Positions 27,408 through 36,462 of a stretch of DNA of 64,000 nt are shown piece by piece. Position 1 is the stretch's first letter; each line of letters starts with the position of its first letter. This DNA comes from Marinobacter sediminicola (GTDB lineage: Bacteria > Pseudomonadota > Gammaproteobacteria > Pseudomonadales > Oleiphilaceae). The notes under the pieces were generated by a model. That model made no database searches and was not told the DNA's origin. It saw only the letters and a program-made list of their open reading frames with translations. The position numbers and the translations under genes are program-made. The stretch spans positions 1 through 64,000 of the forward strand of contig NZ_JAVIXR010000012.1 in assembly GCF_031157525.1 (NCBI RefSeq), given 5' to 3'.

Positions 27408-30144
27408 TATACTTCCCCAACCTTTCTTTCTGCCATTCATTTTCCGGCTCATTCAGTACCAGCCGCAAATCCATCACTTCTTCTTCGACGTTGTACTTGA
27501 TCTCAAAGCCCAGATGCTCCGCCAGTTGCAGCATCGGTCGGTTGTCTGCCAACACATCACCGACCATCTCTACGGTGCCACGGGCGCGACAGTAATCGAT
27601 CATTTTCTGCATCAGCGCGATTCCCAGGCCTTCACCCTTCATTTTGTCGTGGACCATCACAGCAAACTCGCATCGCAGGTTATCTGCGTCAGTCCAGGTT
27701 CTTACGGTGCCCAGAGTTTCTTCGCCGTCACCATCCTCTTTCGGGGCATTTGCGATGAATACCATCTCCCGGTCGTAGTCGATCTGCACCATCTGAGCTA
27801 CGTCTTCCCGTGAGAAGTGTTTACGGTACTGGAAAAAACGATAGCGAATGGACTCTGGGGATTGCAGCTCATGAAACTCCCGATGCGACGGTTCATCCTC
27901 AGCCAGAGCCGGGCGAATAATCACCCGGCGACCGGACTTGGGCAATACCAGCCATTCCTCGAGCTCTCTTGGATAGGGCTGAATAATCGGCTTTCCAGGT
28001 ACCTCGGACAGATTGATTGCCACCTTTACCGCAACAGCGCCTTGGTCATTGAACAGGAGAGGCGAAATCTCCAACCCGCGGATCTCAGGTATATCGATCA
28101 CAATCTGAGAAAGGGTCACCAGTGTTTCAGACACCGCTCGGATATCCGTTTCCGGTTTCAGGCTGTGCTCCCTCAGAAGCTTGTACATATAGGTGCGGCG
28201 CAACAACTCCCGTGCCAGAACCATGTTCAGCGGCGGAAGCGCGATTTGTCGATCCGTCATCACGTTCACATGGGCACCGGATGCACCACAGACCACCAGA
28301 GGCCCGAACTGGGCATCTCTGGTGATGCCCACGCTGAACTCAATACCGCCAACATGCTGGTAGGAGTGTTGCATTGCAAAACCGAGAAACCCGCTCTCGG
28401 GGAAGTATTCCTGATACTGCTCCATTAAAAAGCTACAGGCATCGATGATTGCAGCCTCGCTACTCAGCTTCTGCACCGTCGCCTTATGACGACGTTGCGC
28501 CACAGTCAGGTTGGCAAACGGATGGCAGGCCTGTTCGTGCACGACGGTAACGTCTACAGGGCGACGCTCAATAGAGAAGGCTTCTAGCACCTCCTCCACA
28601 TCGTCACAGTAAATCGTCTCAATGGTATTGATACCGTAATCACGAACCACTTCCCGCGCTTCTTTGCTAGACAGATGCAAGCGTCCTGAACGCAACGCGT
28701 TCATGACCACTCGGCGGGTTTTCGTATGATCCGAGAAATGGTCGGTGAAGGATTCGGGGGTTTCTTTCAGCAAGCGCTGGAGCCTCTGGTGCCGCACATG
28801 CTGCATGAACGCCACAATGGCCTTTTCCGGGTTGAAGAAGGAAGGCAGACCCGCCCGATAAAACTCATCACGGGCCTCCATTACCGTGCTCTGCCCAAGC
28901 CAGCAGGTAAAGATATTCAACCGCGTACCCTTTGCGGCCTGCACGACCGCATCGGCAATTTGCAGACTGTCTTCCGTCAAACTGGGCGCGTAAAGCACAA
29001 GCACGTTGGCTACTTCAGGGTCCTTAGCCAGAATCTTGATCGCCTTACCATAAAGCTCGGGGGATGCGTCATAGTTCAGGTCTATAGGGTTTTTGCGTGT
29101 CCAGTACGTTGGCAAAAGTTCGGCCAGAGCGCCGACACTGGCTTCAGACAAGCGGGCAAGCTCTCCGCCCAGATCCGCCAGGCGATCCACAGCCAAAACC
29201 CCCGGTCCTACGCCATTGGCCATGATGGCGAGTGTCTCTCTACGCAGCGGGCGCATGCGGGTCAGCGTTTCCAGGGCATCAAACATTTGCCCCAACCCAT
29301 CCACCCGAAGAACACCCGCACGCTGGAGCATGGCGTCGTATATAGGATCGCTGCGCCGGATACCTTCAGGCAGCTCATGGGTCATCCATTCAGACTCCGG
29401 CACTCGGCCAGATTTAACGCAAATTACGGGCTTGGTTCTGGAAGCCACCCGCACCGCAGACATAAAGCGCCGCGGATTTGGGATGTGTTCAATGTGCAAG
29501 AGAATGGCTTGGGTCTGGGTGTCCTGGGCAAGATAATCGATGAGATCGTCATGATCGATGTCCATACCATCGCCAAGGGTGAGGAAATAGGAAAAACCAA
29601 CACCTCGGGCAAAGGCCCAATCGATGACTGAACTGGCGATGGTGCCCGACTGCCCTACAAATGCCACGCGGCCGGGCAATGCTCCCATGTGTGCATAGGT
29701 GGCATTCAGGCTTCTGGCGGGTACCATCAAGCCGATGGTATTAGGCCCCAGCACTCTGATCCCCGTGTCCTTTGCCGCATCTCGTACCGAATACATAAGT
29801 GGTTGGCCGGTTTTACTGTGAGTACGGGACATGCCACCTGTCATCACGATGGCGGTGCGCACGCCGGCTTCACCCAATCGCCTGATGGTTTTTGCTACGG
29901 TCTGGGGAGGTGTACAAACAATGGCCAGATCTGGCGAGAACTCCATTTTGGATACTTTTCTAACACAGGGCACGCCGTGAACGTTGTCATAGTCCTTCTG
30001 GTTGACAACCAACAGCTTACCCGGATAGCCGCTGCTCATCAGGTTTCGCAACACCATACCACCGAGATTTCCAGCACGCTCAGACGCCCCGATCACTGCG
30101 ATGGAAGCAGGATTGAACAAACTTTCCAGGTACTGGGTGCTCAC
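27400..30144 (-). CDS. PatZ-type protein lysine acetyltransferase
   Basis: A 914-residue fusion of an ADP-forming acyl-CoA synthetase-like region and a C-terminal GNAT acetyltransferase, the layout of Pat/PatZ, which acetylates and silences acetyl-CoA synthetase. The N-terminal CoA-binding domain begins LFNPASIAVIGASERAGNLG, a succinyl-CoA ligase-like part and an ATP-grasp region follow (to about residue 690), and the GNAT fold occupies about 735-895. In ADP-forming enzymes a phospho-histidine lies in SSHTGSLAGSD; here the aligned stretch reads THELPEGIRRSD, so that histidine seems absent or displaced, as in non-ligase Pat proteins. The start is GTG with AGGAG upstream. The HDAC-like gene is divergent. 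Confidence 0.9.
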   Translation of the reverse strand: MSTQYLESLFNPASIAVIGASERAGNLGGMVLRNLMSSGYPGKLLVVNQKDYDNVHGVPCVRKVSKMEFSPDLAIVCTPPQTVAKTIRRLGEAGVRTAIVMTGGMSRTHSKTGQPLMYSVRDAAKDTGIRVLGPNTIGLMVPARSLNATYAHMGALPGRVAFVGQSGTIASSVIDWAFARGVGFSYFLTLGDGMDIDHDDLIDYLAQDTQTQAILLHIEHIPNPRRFMSAVRVASRTKPVICVKSGRVPESEWMTHELPEGIRRSDPIYDAMLQRAGVLRVDGLGQMFDALETLTRMRPLRRETLAIMANGVGPGVLAVDRLADLGGELARLSEASVGALAELLPTYWTRKNPIDLNYDASPELYGKAIKILAKDPEVANVLVLYAPSLTEDSLQIADAVVQAAKGTRLNIFTCWLGQSTVMEARDEFYRAGLPSFFNPEKAIVAFMQHVRHQRLQRLLKETPESFTDHFSDHTKTRRVVMNALRSGRLHLSSKEAREVVRDYGINTIETIYCDDVEEVLEAFSIERRPVDVTVVHEQACHPFANLTVAQRRHKATVQKLSSEAAIIDACSFLMEQYQEYFPESGFLGFAMQHSYQHVGGIEFSVGITRDAQFGPLVVCGASGAHVNVMTDRQIALPPLNMVLARELLRRTYMYKLLREHSLKPETDIRAVSETLVTLSQIVIDIPEIRGLEISPLLFNDQGAVAVKVAINLSEVPGKPIIQPYPRELEEWLVLPKSGRRVIIRPALAEDEPSHREFHELQSPESIRYRFFQYRKHFSREDVAQMVQIDYDREMVFIANAPKEDGDGEETLGTVRTWTDADNLRCEFAVMVHDKMKGEGLGIALMQKMIDYCRARGTVEMVGDVLADNRPMLQLAEHLGFEIKYNVEEEVMDLRLVLNEPENEWQKERLGKYTH

Positions 30145-30240
30145 GCTCTCTCTCCTTGATAGGTTGTTAACGCTATATTATGCATTGATGAGCCCTTGTG
30201 AAATGCCTACTACCCTTATACGGCTAAAGAAACTCGGCGC

Positions 30241-30259
30241 TATCAGGTTATCCCTGATA
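30241..30259. promoter_or_regulatory. Inverted repeat upstream of the HDAC-like gene
   Basis: TATCAGG and CCTGATA form a perfect 7-bp dyad around TTATC, 44 bases before the deacetylase start and 97 before the PatZ-like start. It could be an operator shared by the two divergent genes or a leader hairpin. Confidence 0.4.
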
Positions 30260-30302
30260 AGATCAAAGAAAATACAAGTATAGCTGGGACGTTTCGAGAA
30301 TT

Positions 30303-31226
30303 ATGACCACCGCATTTTTTTCTCATGATGATTGCATGAAACACGACATGGGGCCGGAGCACCCCGAAAGCCCAGCCCGCCTGGCAGCCATCATCAGCTA
30401 CATCGCCGACACCGGTATCGCGGAAAAACTAGACTGGGTACGCCCGGAAGAAATTACCCGCGACCAGCTCTTGAGCGTGCACCCGGAAAGCTACCTGCAG
30501 CAGCTAGATATGTTGCAGCCCTCACGGGGGCGGGTCTTCACCGATCCGGATACTGCCATGATGCCCGATACTCTGCGCGCCGCAAGGCTTGCGGCCGGTG
30601 CAAACATTCAAGCAGTCGACATGGTTATGAGTAGCCAGGTAACCAACGCATTTATCTGCGCACGCCCCCCCGGTCACCATGCTGAACGCACAAAGTCCAT
30701 GGGCTTTTGTTTTTACAACAACATTGCCTTGGCTGCCATGCGCGCGCTCAATTTCCATCATCTTGACCGAGTTGCCATTGTCGATTTTGATGTGCATCAA
30801 GGTAACGGAACTGTGGACATTGTGAGTGGAGATGAGCGGATACTGATGTGCTCCAGTTTCCAGCACCCGCTTTACCCCCACTCCCACGTACATCGTCAAG
30901 CTGACAATATCGTGAACATTCCCATAGAGGCAGAGTGCTCTTCCGCGGATTACCGGAAACAGGTAGAAGCAGGCTGGATGAAGCGCCTGAATGCCTTCAA
31001 GCCTCAGGTGATTCTGATATCTGCTGGGTTTGATGCCCACCGGCTTGATCCGATGGCGGAACTTAATCTGGAAACCGAGGACTACCGCTGGTTGACCGAA
31101 ATGCTGACAAGCGTTGCAAGCGAACATAGCAACGACCGTATTATTTCAACGCTGGAAGGTGGTTATCACCTGAAAGCTCTCGCAGAAAGCGTAAACGCCC
31201 ATCTGGACGTATTGAGTTCGATTTAG
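30303..31226 (+). CDS. Histone-deacetylase-family (class II-like) amidohydrolase
   Basis: A 307-residue zinc-dependent deacetylase fold. The zinc and proton-shuttle motifs are intact: RPPGHHAE, DFDVHQGNGT and SAGFDAHRLDP, with LEGGYH near the end. Bacterial members act on acetylpolyamines, other acetylamines or acetyl-lysine; the substrate here is unknown. It is divergent from a PatZ-type acetyltransferase, with only 158 bases between starts, so an acetylation/deacetylation pair is an attractive but unproven link. Confidence 0.92.
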   Translation: MTTAFFSHDDCMKHDMGPEHPESPARLAAIISYIADTGIAEKLDWVRPEEITRDQLLSVHPESYLQQLDMLQPSRGRVFTDPDTAMMPDTLRAARLAAGANIQAVDMVMSSQVTNAFICARPPGHHAERTKSMGFCFYNNIALAAMRALNFHHLDRVAIVDFDVHQGNGTVDIVSGDERILMCSSFQHPLYPHSHVHRQADNIVNIPIEAECSSADYRKQVEAGWMKRLNAFKPQVILISAGFDAHRLDPMAELNLETEDYRWLTEMLTSVASEHSNDRIISTLEGGYHLKALAESVNAHLDVLSSI

Positions 31227-31235
31227 CGGGTTTCC

Positions 31236-32162
31236 TTAGCCTGCGCTGGCGCCACCATAGCCATTAGCTTGTTGTAAGCCCGGGCGCTCGCCCTCCCGCT
31301 GCAAACGTATGGTTGTGCGACGGTTTTCGCCATAGTTTCTGGACACCGGATACTGATCACCATGAGCCCGCACGGTAATCAAGTCGGGGTCTATCCCGCG
31401 ATCTTTCAAATAGTCTGCCACTACATTGGCGCGCTCCTCAGAAAGCGCACGATTGTCGATTCGACTGCCAACTCGGTCGGTATGCCCATCAATAAAGACC
31501 CGCTCTACTGTGGAATCCGCCATTAAATAGGCAACAATATCATCCAACAGATCCATGTCTGCACCCGAGAGCGTTGCGCTGCCGCTTGAAAACGCCACCC
31601 GTGAACGACCAATCTGATCAATGTTAACCGGCAACAGATTCGCGGCGCATGACCTATAGCGCTGATACTGCCCGTTGAAGTTAATATTCGAGACCTGCAC
31701 CCGCACCGGGCTGCCGTCATACCAGGAATCCCGGGAAACGGTGGGGCGCATGCCGTCCAGCAGGCTTTGCGCAAGAATTACCGCATGACGGGTTTCAAGC
31801 GACACCTGCCGAAGCCCTTCAGACACATCAACCGTGCCTACCGAGCGTGGAGCGACCCCGGGGCGCCACGGTGGCGCCTCAACAAAAAGAGAGCCTCGCC
31901 CGGGGCGCATGAGATGGGATTCGGATTCCAGAAAAAATGACAGATCTTCCCCGGCACGGTGGCGAAAAACAGCCCGGCCATAACCTGGAACATCATGCAC
32001 CAACGAACACTCGAAAACGGACTCGGCAAGATACCACTGGCTGTTCGATATTCCCGCACCATAGCTTGCGGCTTGGCCGGGCCCGGGCAGAAGAATGCCG
32101 AGCGCCAGCGTTGCCAACAGATTCTGTGTTCTTTTAGTGAATGCGCGTGCCATAACAGCCAT
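31236..32162 (-). CDS. motY: Flagellar stator-ring protein MotY
   Basis: MotY forms the T-ring part that anchors flagellar stators to the cell wall. The 308-residue protein has a signal peptide (TLALGILLPGPGQA), a MotY N-terminal domain and a C-terminal OmpA-like peptidoglycan-binding domain (VERVFIDGHTDRVGS ... NRALSEERANVVADYL). motY next to pyrC and rnt is the Pseudomonas arrangement (PA3526-PA3528). A sigma-28-type promoter lies 36 bases before the start. A second ATG three codons in is a possible start. Confidence 0.92.
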   Translation of the reverse strand: MAVMARAFTKRTQNLLATLALGILLPGPGQAASYGAGISNSQWYLAESVFECSLVHDVPGYGRAVFRHRAGEDLSFFLESESHLMRPGRGSLFVEAPPWRPGVAPRSVGTVDVSEGLRQVSLETRHAVILAQSLLDGMRPTVSRDSWYDGSPVRVQVSNINFNGQYQRYRSCAANLLPVNIDQIGRSRVAFSSGSATLSGADMDLLDDIVAYLMADSTVERVFIDGHTDRVGSRIDNRALSEERANVVADYLKDRGIDPDLITVRAHGDQYPVSRNYGENRRTTIRLQREGERPGLQQANGYGGASAG

Positions 32163-32197
32163 ACCGTTGTTTCACGGATGTTTCGTGGTTTCCCTGT

Positions 32198-32224
32198 TTA
32201 ACGGCACCCGCCCCGTGTTCTTTA
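32198..32224 (-). promoter_or_regulatory. Sigma-28 (FliA)-type promoter of motY
   Basis: On the minus strand TAAAGAAC, 11 bases, then GCCGTTAA; the enterobacterial consensus is TAAAGTTT-N11-GCCGATAA. The -10 matches 7 of 8 and the -35 matches 5 of 8, with exact spacing, 36 bases before the motY ATG. FliA control of motY is known in related bacteria. Confidence 0.7.
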
Positions 32225-32261
32225 ATCGACCAGAGGAAAAACAATCACTGGCACCTTCTGC

Positions 32262-32267
32262 TATAAT
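32262..32267 (+). promoter_or_regulatory. Possible -10 box for pyrC
   Basis: A perfect TATAAT lies 36 bases before the pyrC ATG. No good -35 is found at the right distance, so the promoter is tentative. Confidence 0.4.
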
Positions 32268-32303
32268 CTGCCAACTTTTTTAAGGCATTGCGGAAACCAG
32301 ACC

Positions 32304-33335
32304 ATGACCGATCAGCTTACTCTTGTGCGCCCTGACGACTGGCACCTTCACGTTCGCGACGGCGACGCCCTGAAGAGCGTTGTGCCTGCAACCGCTGCCT
32401 GTTTCGGGCGAGCGATCATCATGCCGAATCTTGCGCCCCCGGTAACCAATGCCGCTGAAGCCTCGGCATACCGGAACCGCATTCTGGCAGCCGCCGAAGG
32501 AACCGCCTTCCAGCCGTTGATGACGCTTTATCTGACCGAGTCCACCAGTCGAGAGGACATCCTCGAAGCGAGCGCAGAGGGTATTGTTGCAGCCAAGCTT
32601 TACCCTGCGGGGGCCACCACCAACTCCGCGTCCGGCGTGCAGGACATCCGCAACATCTACCCGGTACTGGAAGCCATGTCAGAGTGCGGCATGCTGTTGC
32701 TTGTTCATGGTGAGGTTACCGATACAGACATTGATATTTTTGACCGGGAGAAAGTGTTTCTCGAGCGAGTACTAGCCCCCACACTGGAAGCTTTCCCCAG
32801 TCTCAAGGTTGTACTTGAGCATATAACCACTGCTGATTCCGCAGAGTTCGTTCGGCATCATCAAGGCAACAATCTGGCTGCAACACTTACGCCTCAGCAC
32901 CTGATGTACAACCGCAATCACATGTTGGTGGGCGGGATACGCCCTCATCTTTATTGCCTTCCGATTCTCAAGCGCAATCGCCATCAGCAAGCCCTGAGGG
33001 ATGCGATTGCCAGCGCTGACAAGCGATTCTTTCTGGGAACCGATTCTGCCCCCCATGCAAAAGACAAGAAAGAAGCCGCATGTGGCTGTGCAGGCTGCTA
33101 TTCCGCGTACGGTGCGATCGGGTTGTATGCAGATATTTTTGAAGAGCTTGGCATTCTTGATCAACTGGAAGCCTTTGCGAGTTTTAACGGTGCGGATTTC
33201 TATGGTCTTCCACGAAATACCGATACCATTACGCTGGTGAGGGAACCTTGGACAATGCCCAACGAACTACCCTTGGCGGACGGCACCATCGTTCCGCTAA
33301 AAGCGGGCGAAACCATCAACTGGCGCCAGGTATAA
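32304..33335 (+). CDS. pyrC: Dihydroorotase
   Basis: PyrC closes carbamoyl aspartate to dihydroorotate in pyrimidine synthesis. The 343-residue protein is a short E. coli-type dihydroorotase: metal ligands in [10 protein letters not shown], the carbamylated lysine in [27 protein letters not shown], and the catalytic aspartate in GTDSAPH. GGA lies ten bases before the ATG. rnt follows after 44 bases. Confidence 0.97.
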   Translation: MTDQLTLVRPDDWHLHVRDGDALKSVVPATAACFGRAIIMPNLAPPVTNAAEASAYRNRILAAAEGTAFQPLMTLYLTESTSREDILEASAEGIVAAKLYPAGATTNSASGVQDIRNIYPVLEAMSECGMLLLVHGEVTDTDIDIFDREKVFLERVLAPTLEAFPSLKVVLEHITTADSAEFVRHHQGNNLAATLTPQHLMYNRNHMLVGGIRPHLYCLPILKRNRHQQALRDAIASADKRFFLGTDSAPHAKDKKEAACGCAGCYSAYGAIGLYADIFEELGILDQLEAFASFNGADFYGLPRNTDTITLVREPWTMPNELPLADGTIVPLKAGETINWRQV

Positions 33336-33379
33336 ACCTGCCCTTAATTTCTTGATAAACGGCCAAGACCGGAGTTTTA

Positions 33380-34036
33380 GTGACTGACGAAAACAGACAA
33401 TCGCACCCAATGTCCCGCAGATTCCGTGGTTTCCTGCCCGTCGTTGTCGATGTGGAGACCGGTGGATTCAACCCGGATCGTGATGCTCTGCTGGAAATAG
33501 CTGCGGTGATGCTGACCATGGACGAAGACGGCCGCTTGCGCCGTGCTGAAACCCATTTGCAACAGATTGACCCTTTTGAGGGCGCCAACCTGGAGCAATC
33601 TGCATTGGATTTCACCGGAATAGACCCTTGGAATCCGGAGCGTGAGGCTGTACCCGAGCGCGAAGGATTGAGTGAAATATTCCGCCCCATCCGCAAAGCG
33701 GTAAAAGCACACGATTGCAAACGAGCCGTTTTGGTAGGTCACAACGCGACCTTCGATCATAACTTTGTATTTGCCGCAGCACAGCGGGCAGAAATCAATC
33801 GAAACCCGTTCCACCCCTTCTCCACATTCGACACTGCCACTCTGGCCGGTCTGGCCTATGGGCACACAGTGCTTGCGCAAGCCTGCAAATTGGCCGGTAT
33901 TCCTTTTAGCAACAAGGAAGCCCATTCCGCAGCTTACGATGCAGAAAAAACAGCCGATTTGTTCTGCGGGATAGTCAATCGTTGGCTGGACCTGGGCGGG
34001 TTTCCGCCACCTTTTATGATGGACGAAAGCGAATAG
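33380..34036 (+). CDS. rnt: Ribonuclease T
   Basis: RNase T trims the 3' ends of tRNA, 5S and 23S rRNA. The 218-residue protein shows the DEDDh exonuclease motifs: VVDVETGGFNP, GHNATFDHNF and HSAAYDAEKTA. The start is GTG at 33380 with CCGGAG upstream. A strong intrinsic terminator ends the pyrC-rnt unit. Confidence 0.96.
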   Translation: MTDENRQSHPMSRRFRGFLPVVVDVETGGFNPDRDALLEIAAVMLTMDEDGRLRRAETHLQQIDPFEGANLEQSALDFTGIDPWNPEREAVPEREGLSEIFRPIRKAVKAHDCKRAVLVGHNATFDHNFVFAAAQRAEINRNPFHPFSTFDTATLAGLAYGHTVLAQACKLAGIPFSNKEAHSAAYDAEKTADLFCGIVNRWLDLGGFPPPFMMDESE

Positions 34037-34050
34037 AATACAGCAGGCAC

Positions 34051-34077
34051 AAAAAAACCCGCATTGCGGGTTTTTTT
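34051..34077. terminator. Bidirectional intrinsic terminator between rnt and the acyl-CoA reductase
   Basis: A7 CCCGC-ATT-GCGGG T7: a GC stem flanked by an A-run on one side and a T-run on the other, so it serves both the rnt transcript on plus and the convergent reductase transcript on minus. Confidence 0.9.
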
Positions 34078-34103
34078 GCTTCAGTGCTATGAACGATCTC
34101 GGC

Positions 34104-36089
34104 TTACCAGTGGATGCCCCGCATCACGGCTGCAAATGCCACCTGCTCTGTCGACACCTTGGGCTTCTCAGTCGACTTTCCACCTACTGCCTGAGTTGAG
34201 TCCGGGAACATGCGGTAGCCGGTATTCATCACGATCTCGCCCACCTTCGGAGCTAGTGCGTGCAATACCTGCGCAGTGATACCAAGGCGCGTAGCAACTC
34301 GCTTGGGGCGATCAATGATTGAATTGGTCACCAGATCAGCAGCCTCTTCCGGCGACAGGGTCGGCACGGAATCGTAGATCTTGGTGGGTGCAATCATTGG
34401 CGTTTTCACCAACGGCATATTGATAGTGGTAAAGGTTACGTTGCGATCAGACCATTCAGACGCCGCACAGCGACTGAAAGCGTCCAGTGCCGACTTCGAT
34501 GCCACATAAGCAGAAAAGCGCGGAGCGTTGGTAAGAACGCCAATGGATGAAATATTCACCACATGCCCACGACGACGCTCAAGCATGGAAGGCGCAAACC
34601 CCATGATCAAACGTACTGAGCCGAAATAGTTCAGCTGCATGGTGCGCTCAAAGTCGTGGAAGCGATCGAACGACAGGGACAACGAACGACGGATCGAACG
34701 GCCCGCATTGTTCACCAACACATCGACGTGGCCATGGTTATCCAGTACGGTTTTCACAAATCGGTCGCAATCATCCATATCGGAGAAATCACACTGGTAG
34801 GCGTGTACGTTGCCGCCTTTGGCTTCCAGAGAAGCAGCCACTTCGTCCAACTTTTCTTTTGTACGGGCTCCAATCACCAGGATAGCGCCGGCTTCTGCCA
34901 GCTTTTCAGCCGTTGCCAAGCCAATGCCTGAGGTAGCACCGGTAATCACGCACACCTTGCCACTCACCGTACCTTTCAGCGTACGATCCTTGAACAGATC
35001 GGGATCAAGGTTGCGCTCCCAGAAATCCCAAAGCACCGGGGCGTAATCCTCAAGGCGAGGTACTTCGATGCCTGTTCCCTTCAGCGTTCTCTCGGTTTCG
35101 CGAGCATCAAAGCGCGTGGGGTAATTAATGAAAGACAGAACGGAGCGTGGGATGCCCAGATCATCAAGTATCGAACTGGTGATCTGCTTAACCGGCGGCA
35201 AGTTCTTCAAGCTCTGGCGAATAAAGGGCGGAATAAACCCGAACATGCGGGAATCAATACGCATGCCCATCTTGGGAGCGTGGCCAGCCTCGCAGAAAAT
35301 ATTGAGAATTTCGCCGACTTTATACGGGTCGGTATCCACAAGATGGAAGCATTTGCCGTCCTCGCCTTCCAGGTGCGCAATGTGATCCATTGCATCCACC
35401 ACAAAGTCCACGGGAACAACGTTCAGCCTGCCACCTTCAACACCAATCGTCGGCACCCACTGAGGCAGTGTGCGGCGAATTTTCTGGATCATTTTGAAGA
35501 AATAATAGGGGCCATCGATCTTATCCATTTCGCCCGTTTTCGAATGGCCAACCACCATGCCCGGGCGGTAGATGCGGAATGGCACCTTGCACTCTTCACG
35601 CACAACCTTCTCAGATTCGTGCTTGGTCATCAGGTAGGGGTGATCCAGCTTTTCGGCTTCTTCAAACATGTCCTCGCGGAAAATGCCCTTGAACAGGCCC
35701 GCGGCAGCAATAGACGACACATGGTGGAAGTGCTTTGCTTTCATTGCGCCAGCAGCATTTACAGCCGCTCGCGTACCTTCAATATTCGTGGCCTGTTGGG
35801 CTTCTTCATCGGCCCCCATATCGTAAACGGCCGCGAGGTGGAAAAAGTGATCGACCTTTCCTGCCAGCGCTTTCAGGGTTTTGGCATCTATACCCAGGTT
35901 CTTGCTGGTGAGGTCCCCAATAACGGCCTTCACACGGGATTCATCGACACCCCATCCTTCCCTCAATGCATCAAGCTTACCCAGGGACTGCTCTCGCACC
36001 AGCAGGTGCACAGTGCCGCCGCGTGCCAATAATTTTTCCACAAGAAAACGGCCAATAAACCCGGTACCACCGGTCAGGAAATAATTCAT
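34104..36089 (-). CDS. Two-domain fatty acyl-CoA reductase (alcohol-forming)
   Basis: This 661-residue protein reduces fatty acyl-CoA (and fatty aldehyde) with NADPH to fatty alcohol for wax ester synthesis. It closely matches, from memory, the characterised enzyme Maqu_2220 of Marinobacter aquaeolei VT8, which has the same length. The N-terminal half is an extended SDR (TGGTGFIGR at 6-14, YLMTKHESEK active-site YxxxK); the C-terminal half is a second, classical SDR (TGATSGIG near 385, NNAG, YVASKSA). The start MNYFLTGG at 36089 has GGTGG seven bases upstream; the frame extends to 36131 without better support. It is alone in its transcript. Two 16-bp dyads lie upstream. No wax synthase is in the window. 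Confidence 0.93.
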   Translation of the reverse strand: MNYFLTGGTGFIGRFLVEKLLARGGTVHLLVREQSLGKLDALREGWGVDESRVKAVIGDLTSKNLGIDAKTLKALAGKVDHFFHLAAVYDMGADEEAQQATNIEGTRAAVNAAGAMKAKHFHHVSSIAAAGLFKGIFREDMFEEAEKLDHPYLMTKHESEKVVREECKVPFRIYRPGMVVGHSKTGEMDKIDGPYYFFKMIQKIRRTLPQWVPTIGVEGGRLNVVPVDFVVDAMDHIAHLEGEDGKCFHLVDTDPYKVGEILNIFCEAGHAPKMGMRIDSRMFGFIPPFIRQSLKNLPPVKQITSSILDDLGIPRSVLSFINYPTRFDARETERTLKGTGIEVPRLEDYAPVLWDFWERNLDPDLFKDRTLKGTVSGKVCVITGATSGIGLATAEKLAEAGAILVIGARTKEKLDEVAASLEAKGGNVHAYQCDFSDMDDCDRFVKTVLDNHGHVDVLVNNAGRSIRRSLSLSFDRFHDFERTMQLNYFGSVRLIMGFAPSMLERRRGHVVNISSIGVLTNAPRFSAYVASKSALDAFSRCAASEWSDRNVTFTTINMPLVKTPMIAPTKIYDSVPTLSPEEAADLVTNSIIDRPKRVATRLGITAQVLHALAPKVGEIVMNTGYRMFPDSTQAVGGKSTEKPKVSTEQVAFAAVMRGIHW

Positions 36090-36216
36090 TGATAATCCAC
36101 CCTGCTTGTTGCTCTGTTGTTGTCTATCCATGCCAACCGTCTTAGACCAAAGTCTTATAACGAACTTTAACGGTCGGCATTGTACTTAATTGCAACCTTC
36201 ATGTATCGGTCTATTT

Positions 36217-36232
36217 TAGAGCCTTTACTCTG
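36217..36232. promoter_or_regulatory. Candidate operator, copy 1
   Basis: TAGAG-CCTTTA-CTCTG, a dyad with one arm mismatch. The next copy starts 33 bases on and the 21-base blocks around them differ at three positions. See copy 2. Confidence 0.55.
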
Positions 36233-36249
36233 TAACCCGTTGTTTTACC

Positions 36250-36265
36250 TAGAGCCATTACTCTA
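36250..36265. promoter_or_regulatory. Candidate operator, copy 2
   Basis: TAGAG-CCATTA-CTCTA, a perfect 5-bp dyad with six-base spacer. A 33-base offset from copy 1 (about three helical turns) puts both on the same DNA face, as for a cooperative dimeric regulator. The regulator is unknown. Confidence 0.55.
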
Positions 36266-36462
36266 AAACCAACTTGAGACGAGTGTGCATTTTCCCGACA
36301 CATTAAAATTTAGACTAGCACAGTAATCGGCGCCCGCCCTCCCCAGCGACGAATTACCGCAAAGCAATGAAACAGCCTGCCAGCAATGCGATAATCTGGA
36401 ACTTATTGCCTCTTCAGGCGTCAGTCCTTTTCACAGACCAAGCGATATCCGGAAACCAGAGC

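Larger units (their letters stand above)
36090..36462. other. Long regulatory gap upstream of the acyl-CoA reductase
   Basis: A 373-base divergent gap, AT-rich for about 200 bases. It holds two related dyads (36217-36232 and 36250-36265) and the promoters of the reductase and of the small gene at 36463. A frame open from 36367 joins the small gene but has no ribosome site at its start. I could not fix either promoter. Confidence 0.6.

Noticed and set aside
28726..29631. 301-codon plus-strand open frame in the PatZ-like gene
   Set aside because: Shadow frame in a GC-rich gene; no family resemblance.
35280..36032. 250-codon plus-strand open frame in the acyl-CoA reductase
   Set aside because: Antisense shadow of a well-recognised enzyme.
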